From NCBI GenBank assembly GCA_016929015.1, contig JAFGJQ010000296.1:1-58022 (forward strand): a DNA stretch of 58,022 bases. Direction: 5' to 3'. The position numbers were made by a program, and so were the translations under genes. The stretch is from Phycisphaerae bacterium (lineage in GTDB: Bacteria > Planctomycetota > Phycisphaerae > UBA1845). The notes under the pieces are model-generated. The model saw only the letters and a program-made list of their open reading frames with translations, was not told the DNA's origin and did not search any database. Positions 1-8,246 of this stretch are shown here, piece by piece. The stretch's first letter is position 1. The number at the start of each line of letters is the position of its first letter.

Positions 1-37
1 GCGCACAAACGGACGGCCGCCCGGACGATAATCGCCG

Positions 38-1117
38 TCAGGTCAGGCGGCCGGACGCCTCGATAGGCCAGACATCCACGATGCGATCGCCGTCCCGCAC
101 GTGCAGGGCGCGGTGAAGATTGGCGGTCGTGCAGGCGTGGCTGGGAATCAACTCCACCCGGGCGCCGACCGGCCAATCCGGCGCCTGATGCACGATGCAA
201 TGCTCCTCGGAGGCGAACGTCGGAACGCGCGCTTCCGCGCAACCCCTGACGCGAGGCGGGCCGAACTCGTGTCCCACGCCCTTGACGCCCACGTCCAACA
301 CCGCGACGCCCGGCCGCGGGCGGCTGATCACGGTCGTCAGAACGGAAAGCGCCGTTTCAAACTCCGGAACGAGTTGCCGGTAGACCCAGTCCATGGTCAC
401 GTAGGTGCCCGCCTGCACCTCGTCGATTCCCTCTGTCGCCGCCGCCACCGCATACGTGGCGCTCGATCCCCCGCTGACGACCGCGACAGGCACTCCGGCG
501 GCTTCCAGCAGCCGGCGCGTGGCGACGGCCTGCTGCAGTGCGGCCTGGGTCTGTTGTCTCCGCTCCGCCGCGTCGACGGTGTACACGGCGTGCCCTTCGT
601 ACGCCTGTAGGCCGTCGAACCGCAGCCCGGGCAGGTCCGACACCCGCCGCGCCAACGCCAACGCCGGCTCGCCCGGCGCCACGCCGCACCGGCCCATTCC
701 GATGTCGATCTCCACGAGGATGCCGATGACGACTCCCGCGGCGGTTGCCGCGGCCGAGAGCGTCTGAAGCGGGCCGGCGTCATCGGCGGCAACACGGAGC
801 CGAACCCGGCCGCCCAACTCCGCGGCACGCCGGGCCTTGGCCTCCCCCACCACCTGGTTGGCGATCAGAATGTCGCCAATGCCGCCCTCCGCCAGGACCT
901 CCGCCTCGCCAAGCTTGGCGCAGGTCATTCCGACCGCACCGCCGGCCGCCAGTTGCCGCCGGGCGATCGACACGCATTTGTGGTTCTTGAAGTGCGGCCG
1001 CAGCCGGCACGACCGGTCGGCAAAGAACGCCGCCATGCGGGCAATGTTCCGATCGGCGGCCGCACCGTCCAGAAGCAGCACGGGTGTGTCAGCCTCGTTC
1101 AGCGAAAACGGCTTCAT
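38..1117 (-). CDS. DSD1/D-threonine aldolase-like PLP enzyme (alanine racemase N-terminal fold)
   Basis: About 359 residues. The N-terminal PLP-barrel motif RPHFKNHK contains the expected Schiff-base lysine. The C-terminal PSHACTT motif supplies the His and Cys that bind the divalent metal in D-threonine aldolase and D-serine dehydratase relatives. Family members cleave D-3-hydroxy amino acids or dehydrate D-serine in the cytoplasm. The start at MKPFSLNEADTP was chosen because its ATG overlaps the TGA of the upstream aldehyde dehydrogenase (ATGA); the frame stays open further upstream but that part lies inside the neighbour. It is the last gene of a five-gene operon, so it probably acts on a product of the same unknown hydroxy- or amino-acid pathway. 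The family call is firm; the substrate is not determined. Confidence 0.85.
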   Translation of the reverse strand: MKPFSLNEADTPVLLLDGAAADRNIARMAAFFADRSCRLRPHFKNHKCVSIARRQLAAGGAVGMTCAKLGEAEVLAEGGIGDILIANQVVGEAKARRAAELGGRVRLRVAADDAGPLQTLSAAATAAGVVIGILVEIDIGMGRCGVAPGEPALALARRVSDLPGLRFDGLQAYEGHAVYTVDAAERRQQTQAALQQAVATRRLLEAAGVPVAVVSGGSSATYAVAAATEGIDEVQAGTYVTMDWVYRQLVPEFETALSVLTTVISRPRPGVAVLDVGVKGVGHEFGPPRVRGCAEARVPTFASEEHCIVHQAPDWPVGARVELIPSHACTTANLHRALHVRDGDRIVDVWPIEASGRLT

Positions 1118-2607
1118 GACAGGCTCCAGCCCACCGGCGTCGTCGGGTCGCTGCCGTGTATGATGCTCTTGCGGCGGCAATACGCCAGCAGACCTTCCAT
1201 CCCCAGCTCCACGCCCGTCCCGCTGTGCTTTCGCGGCGGCACGGATATCTGCGGATAGCCCACCAACATCGTGTTCACCCAGATGATTCCCGTGTCAAGC
1301 GCCGCGCTGACGCGATGCGACCGCTCCGCGTCCGAGGTCCACAACGATCCCGACAGGCCGTACGGGGAGGCGTTGGACATCCGGACGGCCTCGTCTTCGT
1401 CCCGGAATCGCTGGATGGTCAGCACCGGGCCGAAGATCTCTTCCTCCACCGCCCGCATTCCGGAACGAGCATCGCCCAGCAGAGTCGGTGTGATCCAATA
1501 CCCGCCGCTCAGTTCGCCCGGCACATTCGGCCGGTCGCCGCCGGCCAGGACTCGGGCGCCCTCTCTGCGCGCATCAGCGATGTGGCTGAGCACAATGTCG
1601 TATTGCGATCGCGTGATCATGGGGCCGATGTGCGTCCGCTCATCCCGCGGGTCGCCGACCCGCAGCCGGGACGCTCGTTCGGCCAGCATCCGGGAGAACT
1701 CGTCGCAGACGGAGTCTTCCACCAGCAGTCGCGAACAGGACACGCAAAGCTGCCCCGCGTTGACGAATGCGCTGACCAGCGTGGCATCCGCCGCCCGGGC
1801 CAGATCGGCATCGGCAAAAACCAGAATCGCGTTTTTGCCGCCGCACTCGGCGTTGACCGGTTTCATCCGGTCGGCCGCCCGCTTCAGCACCGCGCAGCCG
1901 ACCTGTGTCGACCCGGTGAACGACACCTTGGCCACGTCCGGATGCTCCACCAGCGCGTTGCCCACGTCCGAGCCTGAGCCGAGAACCACGTTCACGATGC
2001 CCGCCGGCACGCCCGCCTCGTGGCAAACCTGGGCAAACGCAACCGCAGACAACGGCGTCTCCACCGAGGGCTTCAGGACGATTGTGTTTCCGGCGGCAAT
2101 GGCCGGTGCCGTCTTCATCACCGCGTTCACGAGCGGGTAATTCCACGGGAGAATGCCGCATACAACGCCGTAGGGCTCATAGACCGTCACGCGCAGCCCG
2201 TCCGCGGTGTTCTTGACCGTGCCTTCCATCTTGTCCGCGGCGCCGGCGTAGAATCGCAGAATCGTGGCGGCCAGCGGAAGCTCCGCCGTTCGCAACTGCG
2301 TGATCGGCTTGCCGGTGTCCGCCAGTTCTCGGTCGATCAGGCGGTCCGCACTCCGTTCCAGCGCGTCGGCGACACGCAGCAACAGACGCCCCCGCTCGGA
2401 CGGCTCCAGCCTGCGCCACCCGTCCGACAAGAACGCACGCCGGCCGGACGCGACCGCCTCTTCCACCAGTCCCGCGTCACCGCACGCCTGCTCCGACACG
2501 GGCCGCCCCGTGGCCGGATTGATGACCTCGCGAAGCCCGGCCCCGGGCTCCACCCGCATCCGGCCATCGATCACCGATCCCACTCGATCACCCGCCATCC
2601 TCTGCAC
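1114..2607 (-). CDS. NAD(P)-dependent aldehyde dehydrogenase
   Basis: About 497 residues, full length for the ALDH superfamily. Visible motifs are PWNYP (oxyanion Asn region), VLKPS (cofactor Lys), FTGSTQVG (Rossmann glycine motif), ECGGKN (catalytic Glu) and GQLC (nucleophilic Cys). Overall it resembles betaine-aldehyde or semialdehyde dehydrogenases, which oxidise an aldehyde to the carboxylate. The start could be the listed ATG or the Met at residue 4. It lies 9 bases after the SDR gene and overlaps the PLP enzyme by four bases. In this operon it probably oxidises the aldehyde released by the HpaI-type aldolase or the PLP enzyme; that role is inferred from context. Confidence 0.9.
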   Translation of the reverse strand: MQRMAGDRVGSVIDGRMRVEPGAGLREVINPATGRPVSEQACGDAGLVEEAVASGRRAFLSDGWRRLEPSERGRLLLRVADALERSADRLIDRELADTGKPITQLRTAELPLAATILRFYAGAADKMEGTVKNTADGLRVTVYEPYGVVCGILPWNYPLVNAVMKTAPAIAAGNTIVLKPSVETPLSAVAFAQVCHEAGVPAGIVNVVLGSGSDVGNALVEHPDVAKVSFTGSTQVGCAVLKRAADRMKPVNAECGGKNAILVFADADLARAADATLVSAFVNAGQLCVSCSRLLVEDSVCDEFSRMLAERASRLRVGDPRDERTHIGPMITRSQYDIVLSHIADARREGARVLAGGDRPNVPGELSGGYWITPTLLGDARSGMRAVEEEIFGPVLTIQRFRDEDEAVRMSNASPYGLSGSLWTSDAERSHRVSAALDTGIIWVNTMLVGYPQISVPPRKHSGTGVELGMEGLLAYCRRKSIIHGSDPTTPVGWSLS

Positions 2608-2616
2608 CTCCTGCGA

Positions 2617-3414
2617 CTACCAGACCGTCCACCCGCCGTCCACAACGAGGTTGTGACCCGTCACGTAGCTCGACGCGTCGCTCGCCAGAAACAGGACCGC
2701 TCCTTTCAGTTCCGCCGGGCCCCCGATGCGCCCCATCGGACTCCGTTCGGCGAGCCGGGCGACCAGACGTGCGTCGGCCCCGGATGCCGGGAACGGCCCG
2801 GGGCTGAGGCAGTTCACCCGGACGCCGTCCTTGCCCCAGTACACCGCCAGATGTCGGGCCATCTGCACGATGCCCGCCTTGAGCATCTGGTACGCAACCG
2901 GATTGGCCGGCCCGATGCCCTCGTACACGTCCGGATACGACGCGACCTGGGCGTACATGGACGCCATCAGAATGATGCTCGCCGCCCGGCCCTGCCGAAC
3001 CGCATGGTCGCGGACCAGTCGAGACAGGAGAAAGTACCCCGTCTGGTTGGCGAGCTGCCGATTCATCTCGTCCGCGGTCACCGTGGTCCAGTCCGCGGCC
3101 AGCACGTCATGACCGTTGTTCACCAGAACGTCGATGCGGCCCAGAATTCGCTCCGCGTCGCTGACCATCTGCTCGATGGATTCAGGTACCAGATGATCGA
3201 GCGCCAGTCCCGCGTGATGCGCGGCCTCCACGACGGGCAGGCAGCGTGCGGCCTCGTCGGCACGGCGCTGGTCCCGGCTGGTAACCACGACGCTTGCACC
3301 CGCCTCTGCCAGCGCCTCCGCCAGCGCCCGGCCCAGGTGGCCCGCCCCGCCCGTGACAATGGCCCCGCGCCCTCGAAGGTCAAACAGGTTCTGCACGGAC
3401 GCGTGCGCGTTCAT
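2617..3414 (-). CDS. SDR-family oxidoreductase
   Basis: About 265 residues, a classical short-chain dehydrogenase/reductase. It has the nucleotide-binding TGGAGHLG motif near residue 22, the NNG-type motif (VLVNNGHD), a catalytic Ser (LMASMYA) and the YxxxK pair in AYQMLK, and ends in a VDGGW tail typical of the family. It likely oxidises or reduces a hydroxyl/keto group with NAD(P). The start codon overlaps the stop of the Gfo/Idh/MocA gene by four bases (ATGA), so translation is probably coupled. The substrate is unknown but presumably an intermediate of the same operon pathway. Confidence 0.88.
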   Translation of the reverse strand: MNAHASVQNLFDLRGRGAIVTGGAGHLGRALAEALAEAGASVVVTSRDQRRADEAARCLPVVEAAHHAGLALDHLVPESIEQMVSDAERILGRIDVLVNNGHDVLAADWTTVTADEMNRQLANQTGYFLLSRLVRDHAVRQGRAASIILMASMYAQVASYPDVYEGIGPANPVAYQMLKAGIVQMARHLAVYWGKDGVRVNCLSPGPFPASGADARLVARLAERSPMGRIGGPAELKGAVLFLASDASSYVTGHNLVVDGGWTVW

Positions 3415-4436
3415 CGGGTGGCCTCCGGGATGGACGCCGTGGGGACCCAGGCCGGCTGCTCCGCGGCGCGAAGGATCGCGAGGTTCGCCCGCAAGGTCGC
3501 CACCGCGTCCGCCAGCGAGCAGAGGGGCTCGGCACGTCCTTCGATTGCGTCCAGAAAAGCGCTTGCCTGTGCCACAAAGAGGTCGTCCCGCTGCAATTCG
3601 AAGCTCTGCTCAACCCTCCAGGGCCCGCACGGCTCCCGGCTGGTCAGCCACCGGTGTGCGTGGAACTCCAGCCGTGCCGCGCCGCGCTCGCACACCACCG
3701 TGATGACGGTCTCGTTGGGATACTGATGCTGATTGAGCGCATACGTGGCGAGCACCGGCCCGTGGCGTGCGACCACGTGCACAGTGTCCTCGACGTCCAC
3801 GCCCGGGACCGCCAGATGCGCGGCATCCGCCATCACGCGGTCCGTCGGGCCGACAAAACACTCCGCCGTGTTCACCACGTGCGTCAACGCGTCCTGAATG
3901 GCCCCTCCGCCCTGTTTGCGGTCTGCGTAGTACGTTCCCGCGTACGCGGGCCGCAGGGTCGGGAAGGGCTGTCCGGCGCAGGCCAGCACTTCCAGCGGCC
4001 GGCCCAGATCCCCGGCCGCCAGGGCCTTGCGCATGGCGGCAACGGCCGGATGCGCACGATACACGTAGGCCACCGCCGCGACCTTCCCCGTCTCAGCGAC
4101 TGCCTGAGCCAGCTTATCGACACGCTGCATGGTCGTGCTCAGCGGCTTCTCGATCAGGACGTGCAATCCTCGCGAGATGACGTCCAGGGCGATCGGAACG
4201 TGCAGATGGGTGGGTGCGGCCACAACCGCGCAGTCAAACCCGGCAGCCGCATCGGCCAGTGCCTCCTCCAAGCCGGCGTATGCACGGCGGAGGCCGTATC
4301 GCTCCGTCAACGCGGACCGAACCTGGGCCGACGGCTCGCAAAGGCCCGCCTCTGCCCGGCCCGTTGAAAGGAAGCAACGAAGGTGACGCTCGCCGATCGA
4401 TCCCCCGCCGATGATGAGAACCGCGTGCCTTCCCAT
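3411..4436 (-). CDS. Gfo/Idh/MocA family oxidoreductase
   Basis: About 341 residues. The N-terminal Rossmann fold begins with IIGGGSIGERHLRC, followed by the family signature EKPLST with its catalytic Lys near residue 98, and a C-terminal alpha/beta substrate domain. These enzymes oxidise or reduce sugars, inositols and related polyols with a tightly bound NAD(P). It sits 12 bases downstream of the aldolase gene and overlaps the SDR gene by four bases. With two oxidoreductases, an aldehyde dehydrogenase and an aldolase adjacent, a sugar- or sugar-acid-degrading role is plausible, but the substrate cannot be read from sequence. Confidence 0.88.
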   Translation of the reverse strand: MGRHAVLIIGGGSIGERHLRCFLSTGRAEAGLCEPSAQVRSALTERYGLRRAYAGLEEALADAAAGFDCAVVAAPTHLHVPIALDVISRGLHVLIEKPLSTTMQRVDKLAQAVAETGKVAAVAYVYRAHPAVAAMRKALAAGDLGRPLEVLACAGQPFPTLRPAYAGTYYADRKQGGGAIQDALTHVVNTAECFVGPTDRVMADAAHLAVPGVDVEDTVHVVARHGPVLATYALNQHQYPNETVITVVCERGAARLEFHAHRWLTSREPCGPWRVEQSFELQRDDLFVAQASAFLDAIEGRAEPLCSLADAVATLRANLAILRAAEQPAWVPTASIPEATR

Positions 4437-4448
4437 CCTCCGAGCCTT

Positions 4449-5264
4449 TCAAGCCGCTCCAGGCTGGTCGCCCTGCAGCGCATTGGCAAAGCGGAAACCC
4501 AGGGGCGCAAACTGGGATTGCACCTGTTCGAACCCACGTTTGACAAGCAGGATGTCGGCCTGATGGCAAATGAACGACGCGCCGCGGTCGAGCAAATGGC
4601 GTGTGTGGTCGGGCGACATGCTCGTCGTACCCCAATGCTTGCCGGCGCGGCGGGCGGCGGCGGCGACCTTCTCCAGGGCCGCGGCCACTCGCGGGTGCCC
4701 GAACTCCCCGGGAATCCCGCTCAGCACGGACAGATCGGCCTGACCGACGAACAGCACGTCAACCCCGTCCACCTCCGCGATGCGGTCGGCCCGATCCACG
4801 GCGGCCTCATCCTCCAACTGGATGACGACGAACGTCTCTTCGTTGGCCCGTCGTATGTACTCCGCGGCCGGCATGCTGCAATAGGGCGCGTCGGGGTTCG
4901 ATCCGTCGATCCCCCGGCGTCCCAGGGGAGCGAACTTGGCCCAGTCGACCACCTCGCGGGCCTCCTCGGCGCTGTCGCAGCGCGGATACATGATGCCGTG
5001 CGCACCGATCTCCAGCAGCCGACTCAGCCGGGCGAACTCTCCCTTGCCGGGACGGGCCATGACGTCCGACCGGCCGACCCGGGCCGCCCGGATCAGGCCG
5101 GCCGCCGTCTCCACGCTGCACGCGTGGTGCTCCAGGTCCAGCCAGATGCCGTCAAACCCCATCAGACTTGTCAGCTCGAAAACGGAAGGATCGTGCAGAT
5201 TCAGGCAAACCAGAAGCACGGGTTCATTCCGAGCCAGCTTTGCTTTGATCACACTGCTTCGCAT
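4449..5264 (-). CDS. HpcH/HpaI-family class II aldolase
   Basis: About 271 residues. Motifs include WLDLEHHACS, the barrel stretch around VMARPGKGE (catalytic Arg) and GAHGIMYPRCDSAEEA, all typical of 4-hydroxy-2-oxo-heptanedioate and 2-keto-3-deoxy-sugar-acid aldolases. These metal-dependent enzymes cleave hydroxy-keto acids to pyruvate plus an aldehyde. As first gene of the leftward operon it probably sets the pathway: its aldehyde product could feed the aldehyde dehydrogenase two genes on. Start at MRSSVIKAKL; the 390-base region upstream is where operon control would lie. The family is secure, the exact substrate is open. Confidence 0.87.
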   Translation of the reverse strand: MRSSVIKAKLARNEPVLLVCLNLHDPSVFELTSLMGFDGIWLDLEHHACSVETAAGLIRAARVGRSDVMARPGKGEFARLSRLLEIGAHGIMYPRCDSAEEAREVVDWAKFAPLGRRGIDGSNPDAPYCSMPAAEYIRRANEETFVVIQLEDEAAVDRADRIAEVDGVDVLFVGQADLSVLSGIPGEFGHPRVAAALEKVAAAARRAGKHWGTTSMSPDHTRHLLDRGASFICHQADILLVKRGFEQVQSQFAPLGFRFANALQGDQPGAA

Positions 5265-5655
5265 GAGTTCGTACTGTTGCTCCTTCGGTTACGCACACCC
5301 CTGCCGCGGCCGAAACGACGGGCATTGTAGCGATCGGTGAGACGATTGCCACCAGCCCCGGATTCCCATCAGGATCCCCCCGACGCTGCTGGACCCAGGT
5401 TTCCATCTGGGTATCGGAGACAGTCACCTGGCAGGAATGCAAGTGCCACTTAGCTATCACTGGCATTCCTGAGAGTCGAACGGCCCGGGGATGGGAGCCG
5501 CGGCCGGCTTCAGCCGGCCGGAGAGCGCCCGAGAAGCCGGCTTGCGCACAGAAGGAGGAAGAACGGGAGTGATGAAGGTTCCTCCCACCCCCGCCTGAGA
5601 GTGGCGACACTGGCCGGTCGGCCGAAGCCGACCATGAACTGCACCGTTCCGATGC
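5265..5655. other. Intergenic region with three inverted repeats
   Basis: I see no supported gene. The stretch contains CAGGAATGC (5432-5440) inverted at 5463-5471 with a 22-base gap, a compact hairpin GGCCGGCT-TC-AGCCGGCC (5502-5519), and a second one GGTCGGC-CGAA-GCCGACC (5616-5633). The first could be a regulatory site for the divergent genes; the two compact ones look like generic dispersed hairpins. It must hold the promoter of the leftward aldolase operon, but I cannot place one with confidence. Confidence 0.5.
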
Positions 5656-6060
5656 TTGCACCATATGCCCACCGCGAGCCCTGCGGGTATGATGCCATGG
5701 GCGGCTTGGCCGGTGTTCTCACATGGTGCGGAGAGCCGACATGAGGAACGGACGGTCTCTGTCGGAGTGCTACTGGGCCGCGAGGCGCGCCAAGTCCCGC
5801 GGGCGATGCGGTACGGGACGTTCTTCAATTGCATCCTTGGCTTCTGGTTGCCGGACGCCTCCCTTGGTGGACGCACAAAACACGTGATTCTGCCGATCTG
5901 GGTCCCGGTGGTGATCGTACTGGTTGGAGCAGCGTATGCGGCCTGGCGCAATAGGCGACGTCGCGCGATCGGTGCGTGTCGGCGCTGCGGCTACGACCTT
6001 ACCGGCAACGTTTCGGGCGTGTGCCCGGAATGTGGCGAGCGGGTGATGCAGAGGAGATGA
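5656..6060 (+). CDS. Small membrane protein with C-terminal zinc ribbon
   Basis: Up to 134 residues. A single membrane segment (ILPIWVPVVIVLVGAAYAAW) is followed by an Arg-rich stretch and the four-cysteine ribbon CRRCGYDLTGNVSGVCPECG. This ribbon is a hallmark of short planctomycete membrane proteins of unknown role. The start is uncertain: the frame opens at a TTG, has an ATG at 5665, and the recognisable family region begins only around 5806 (MRYGTFF). The poorly conserved N-terminus may mean a late start or a partly degenerate copy. Its TGA overlaps the possible ATG of the next, paralogous gene. Confidence 0.55.
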   Translation: MHHMPTASPAGMMPWAAWPVFSHGAESRHEERTVSVGVLLGREARQVPRAMRYGTFFNCILGFWLPDASLGGRTKHVILPIWVPVVIVLVGAAYAAWRNRRRRAIGACRRCGYDLTGNVSGVCPECGERVMQRR

Positions 6061-6062
6061 CG

Positions 6063-6641
6063 ATGGCCTTGCACGATGGCACGTTCGACGAGACGGGCAG
6101 CCTGCCCATCCGGTTCCTTCAGTGGACCGGGATTTGTGCGATCAGTTCTGTCCCCAGCTTCGTCGTGGCACGCGACGAGTTTGACACCGCCGGGATGGTC
6201 GCCGGCGTGACCGTCTTCATTCTCGCATACACCGCCGTCACAGGGACCCAGGGCTTTCGACGCCTCAAGGCAGAGCCATTCGTGAAGACCACCCTGTACA
6301 TAGGATACGGCACGCGACTTGCCATGTCTGTCTTATTCCCGGTCGGCTTGTTTTTGGATGTCTGGACGGGACTGGCCAGCATAGAGATTGTCAGACTCTT
6401 CCTCGCGGATCCGAATGGGTTTGCCGGTACACTGGCGATCACCATTCTCCAGGGGGTTTTCCTCAACATCATTCTGGCTGTCTTCATGGGTGCCGTGTAT
6501 CTCCTGCAGCGGGCAGTCCGTCCGTGGCCGATCCGCGAGGGATTCTGCCTGGGGTGCGGGTACAATCTGACCGGCAATGTCAGCGGTGTGTGCCCGGAGT
6601 GTGGTCTGGCGGTGGTGCCAGGGGGATCGGTGCAAGCGTGA
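6063..6641 (+). CDS. Multi-pass membrane protein with C-terminal zinc ribbon
   Basis: About 192 residues with four predicted membrane segments (around FVVAR..GMVAGVTVFILAY, LAMSVLFPVGLFL, GTLAITILQGVFLNIILAVF) and a cytoplasmic ribbon CLGCGYNLTGNVSGVCPECG near the end. It is paralogous to the preceding protein in the ribbon only. The start at 6063 was chosen because GAGGAG (6051-6056) lies six bases before it; an ATG at 6057 overlaps the upstream TGA. The function is unknown: the ribbon presumably binds zinc and may mediate protein contacts. Confidence 0.7.
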   Translation: MALHDGTFDETGSLPIRFLQWTGICAISSVPSFVVARDEFDTAGMVAGVTVFILAYTAVTGTQGFRRLKAEPFVKTTLYIGYGTRLAMSVLFPVGLFLDVWTGLASIEIVRLFLADPNGFAGTLAITILQGVFLNIILAVFMGAVYLLQRAVRPWPIREGFCLGCGYNLTGNVSGVCPECGLAVVPGGSVQA

Positions 6642-6646
6642 CCGGA

Positions 6647-6760
6647 GGCCGGCTGGTCTCCGCTGGTCCCGGCGCGCCGGGTCTCCGCAGGCGACTCGCC
6701 GTGGCAAGATGGCGAGAAAGCCAATCCCACAGAAGACCGGCTGGAAAGCCGGTCCCACAC
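6647..6760 (+). repeat. Dispersed palindromic repeats: interrupted copy plus intact copy
   Basis: Repeat A is GACCGGCTGG followed by AAAGCCGGTCCCACA. Here a degenerate A (GGCCGGCTGG at 6647-6656, AAAGCC at 6717-6722, then ATCCCACA) is split by a 60-base insert (6657-6716). The insert contains repeat B, a pair of small hairpins around GTCTCCGCAGGCGAC and TCGCCGTGGC. An uninterrupted A copy follows at 6735-6759. Related copies lie at 8123-8170, 29004-29105, 41897-41974, 44573-44624 and 54836-54863. Confidence 0.8.
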
Positions 6761-6801
6761 AAACAGTGCCGGTTCCATGTGGCGGGGCGGGCAGAAACGC
6801 A

Positions 6802-8043
6802 TCACTCGCCGTAGCGCGCGATGATTTCCTCGCGCGTTTTACCGAGGATTTCGTACTTGCGGCCGATCTTCGTGAAGGCGGCGATGGCGCGGTCGATGTG
6901 GGCAGGGTCGTGGCCGGCGGAGAGCTGGACGCGGATGCGGGCCTGGCCTTTGGGCACGACGGGGTAGTAGAAGCCGATGACGTAGATGCCTTCGGCGTAC
7001 AAGTCGCGCGCGATGTCCTGGGCCAGCTTCGCGTTGTAGAGCATGATGGGAACGATGGGGTGGACGCCGGGCTTGATGCCGAAGCCGGCCTGCGTCATGC
7101 CCTCGCGGAAGCGACGGGTGTTGGACTCCAGCCGGTCGCGCAGCTCCGTCGTCTCGGAGAGCAGGTCCATCACCGCGATGGCCGCCGCCGCCACGACAGG
7201 CGGCAGCGTGTTGCTGAACAGGTACGGGCGCGATCGCTGCCGCAGCAGCTCGATGATCTCCCTCCGCCCGCTGGTGAAGCCGCCGGACGCCCCGCCCAGC
7301 GCCTTGCCCAGGGTGGAGGTGATGACGTCCACCCGGCCCATCGCGTTGCAGTGCTCGGCGGAGCCGCGTCCGGTTTTCCCGAGAAAGCCGGTGCAGTGCG
7401 AATCGTCCACCATGACCAGCGCGTCAAACTTCTCGGCCAGGTCGCAGATGCGATCCACCTGGGCGATGGTGCCGTCCATGCTGAAGGCGCCGTCGGTGGC
7501 GACCATGCGGTAGCGGGCGTGCTGCGTTTCCTTCAGCTTCGCCTCCAGGTCGGCCATGTCGTTGTTCTGGTAGATGTAACGGGTGGCCTTGCAGAGCCGG
7601 ATGCCGTCGATGATGGAGGCGTGGTTGAGCTGGTCGGTGATGATGGCGTCGTCCTTGCCCAGCAGCGGCTCGAACAGCCCGCCGTTCGCGTCGAAGCACG
7701 CCACGTAGAGGATGGTGTCGTCCGTGCCCAGGAACCGGCTGATCTTGTCCTCCAGCTCCTTGTGAATGTCCTGCGTGCCGCAGATGAAGCGGACGCTGCT
7801 CATTCCGTACCCGCGGCGATCCAGCGAGGCACGGGCCGCCGCAATGACCTCGGGATGCGAAGACAGGCCCAGATAGTTGTTCGCGCAGAAGTTCAGCACG
7901 TCCGCCGGGGGCTGACCCTGCGGATACACCACGCGGATGTCCGCCGCCTGCGGCGAGACGATGACCCGCTCCTCCTTGTACAGCCCCGCCTGCCGGATGC
8001 TCTGCAGTTCTGCCTGAAGGTCCTGCTTCATTCGCCCGAACAT
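6802..8043 (-). CDS. kbl: Glycine C-acetyltransferase (2-amino-3-ketobutyrate CoA ligase)
   Basis: About 413 residues, the usual length. It is a fold-type I PLP enzyme of the alpha-oxoamine synthase family that converts 2-amino-3-oxobutanoate plus CoA to glycine plus acetyl-CoA, the second step of threonine degradation. Motifs include [25 protein letters not shown], the DDSHCTGF cofactor Asp/His region and the PLP lysine in [13 protein letters not shown]. The start MFGRMKQDL is fixed by AGGAGG at 8051-8056, seven bases upstream. The threonine dehydrogenase gene lies upstream on the same strand, separated by about 200 bases of repeats rather than the usual tight spacing. Confidence 0.95.
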   Translation of the reverse strand: MFGRMKQDLQAELQSIRQAGLYKEERVIVSPQAADIRVVYPQGQPPADVLNFCANNYLGLSSHPEVIAAARASLDRRGYGMSSVRFICGTQDIHKELEDKISRFLGTDDTILYVACFDANGGLFEPLLGKDDAIITDQLNHASIIDGIRLCKATRYIYQNNDMADLEAKLKETQHARYRMVATDGAFSMDGTIAQVDRICDLAEKFDALVMVDDSHCTGFLGKTGRGSAEHCNAMGRVDVITSTLGKALGGASGGFTSGRREIIELLRQRSRPYLFSNTLPPVVAAAAIAVMDLLSETTELRDRLESNTRRFREGMTQAGFGIKPGVHPIVPIMLYNAKLAQDIARDLYAEGIYVIGFYYPVVPKGQARIRVQLSAGHDPAHIDRAIAAFTKIGRKYEILGKTREEIIARYGE

Positions 8044-8122
8044 AAGTCCACCTCCTACGGGGCCTGCCCTGTCCCCAAGATTCGCCGGCGGCGATCCGCC
8101 CGGCAACCCCTACAACCCACAG

Positions 8123-8170
8123 CTCGCCATCTCGCCACGACGAGTCGCCTGCGGAGACCCGGCGCGCCGG
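8123..8170 (-). repeat. Repeat B copy, inverted relative to 6669-6716
   Basis: By eye the 48-base reverse complement of this segment matches 6669-6716 with two mismatches. The two copies therefore flank kbl as inverted repeats about 1.4 kb apart. The core consists of a GGCGCGCC palindrome and two small hairpins (GTCTCCGCAGGCGAC and TCGTCGTGGCGA). It joins directly to the heptamer tract at 8184-8246. Confidence 0.8.
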
Positions 8171-8183
8171 AACCTGCGGCGAC

Positions 8184-8246
8184 CTACAGCCTACGGCCTA
8201 TAGCCCACAGCCTACGGTCTACAGCCCAAAGCCTACAGCCTATACT
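8184..8246 (-). repeat. Degenerate heptamer tandem repeat (9 units)
   Basis: Nine seven-base units read on the plus strand as CTACAGC, CTACGGC, CTATAGC, CCACAGC, CTACGGT, CTACAGC, CCAAAGC, CTACAGC, CTATACT. The tract abuts the tdh stop codon. A three-unit version (GCTGTAA, ACTGTGG, ACTGTAG) precedes the same GTCGCCGCAGG hairpin at 54814-54850, so the tract and hairpin form one composite element. Confidence 0.8.

Noticed and set aside
2020..3726. Plus-strand open frame of about 568 codons
   Set aside because: Antisense to the aldehyde dehydrogenase, SDR and Gfo/Idh/MocA genes, all of which are well supported by motifs and coupling.
8184..8246. CRISPR-like repeat array
   Set aside because: Units are seven bases, contiguous and degenerate with no spacers, and no cas genes are present.
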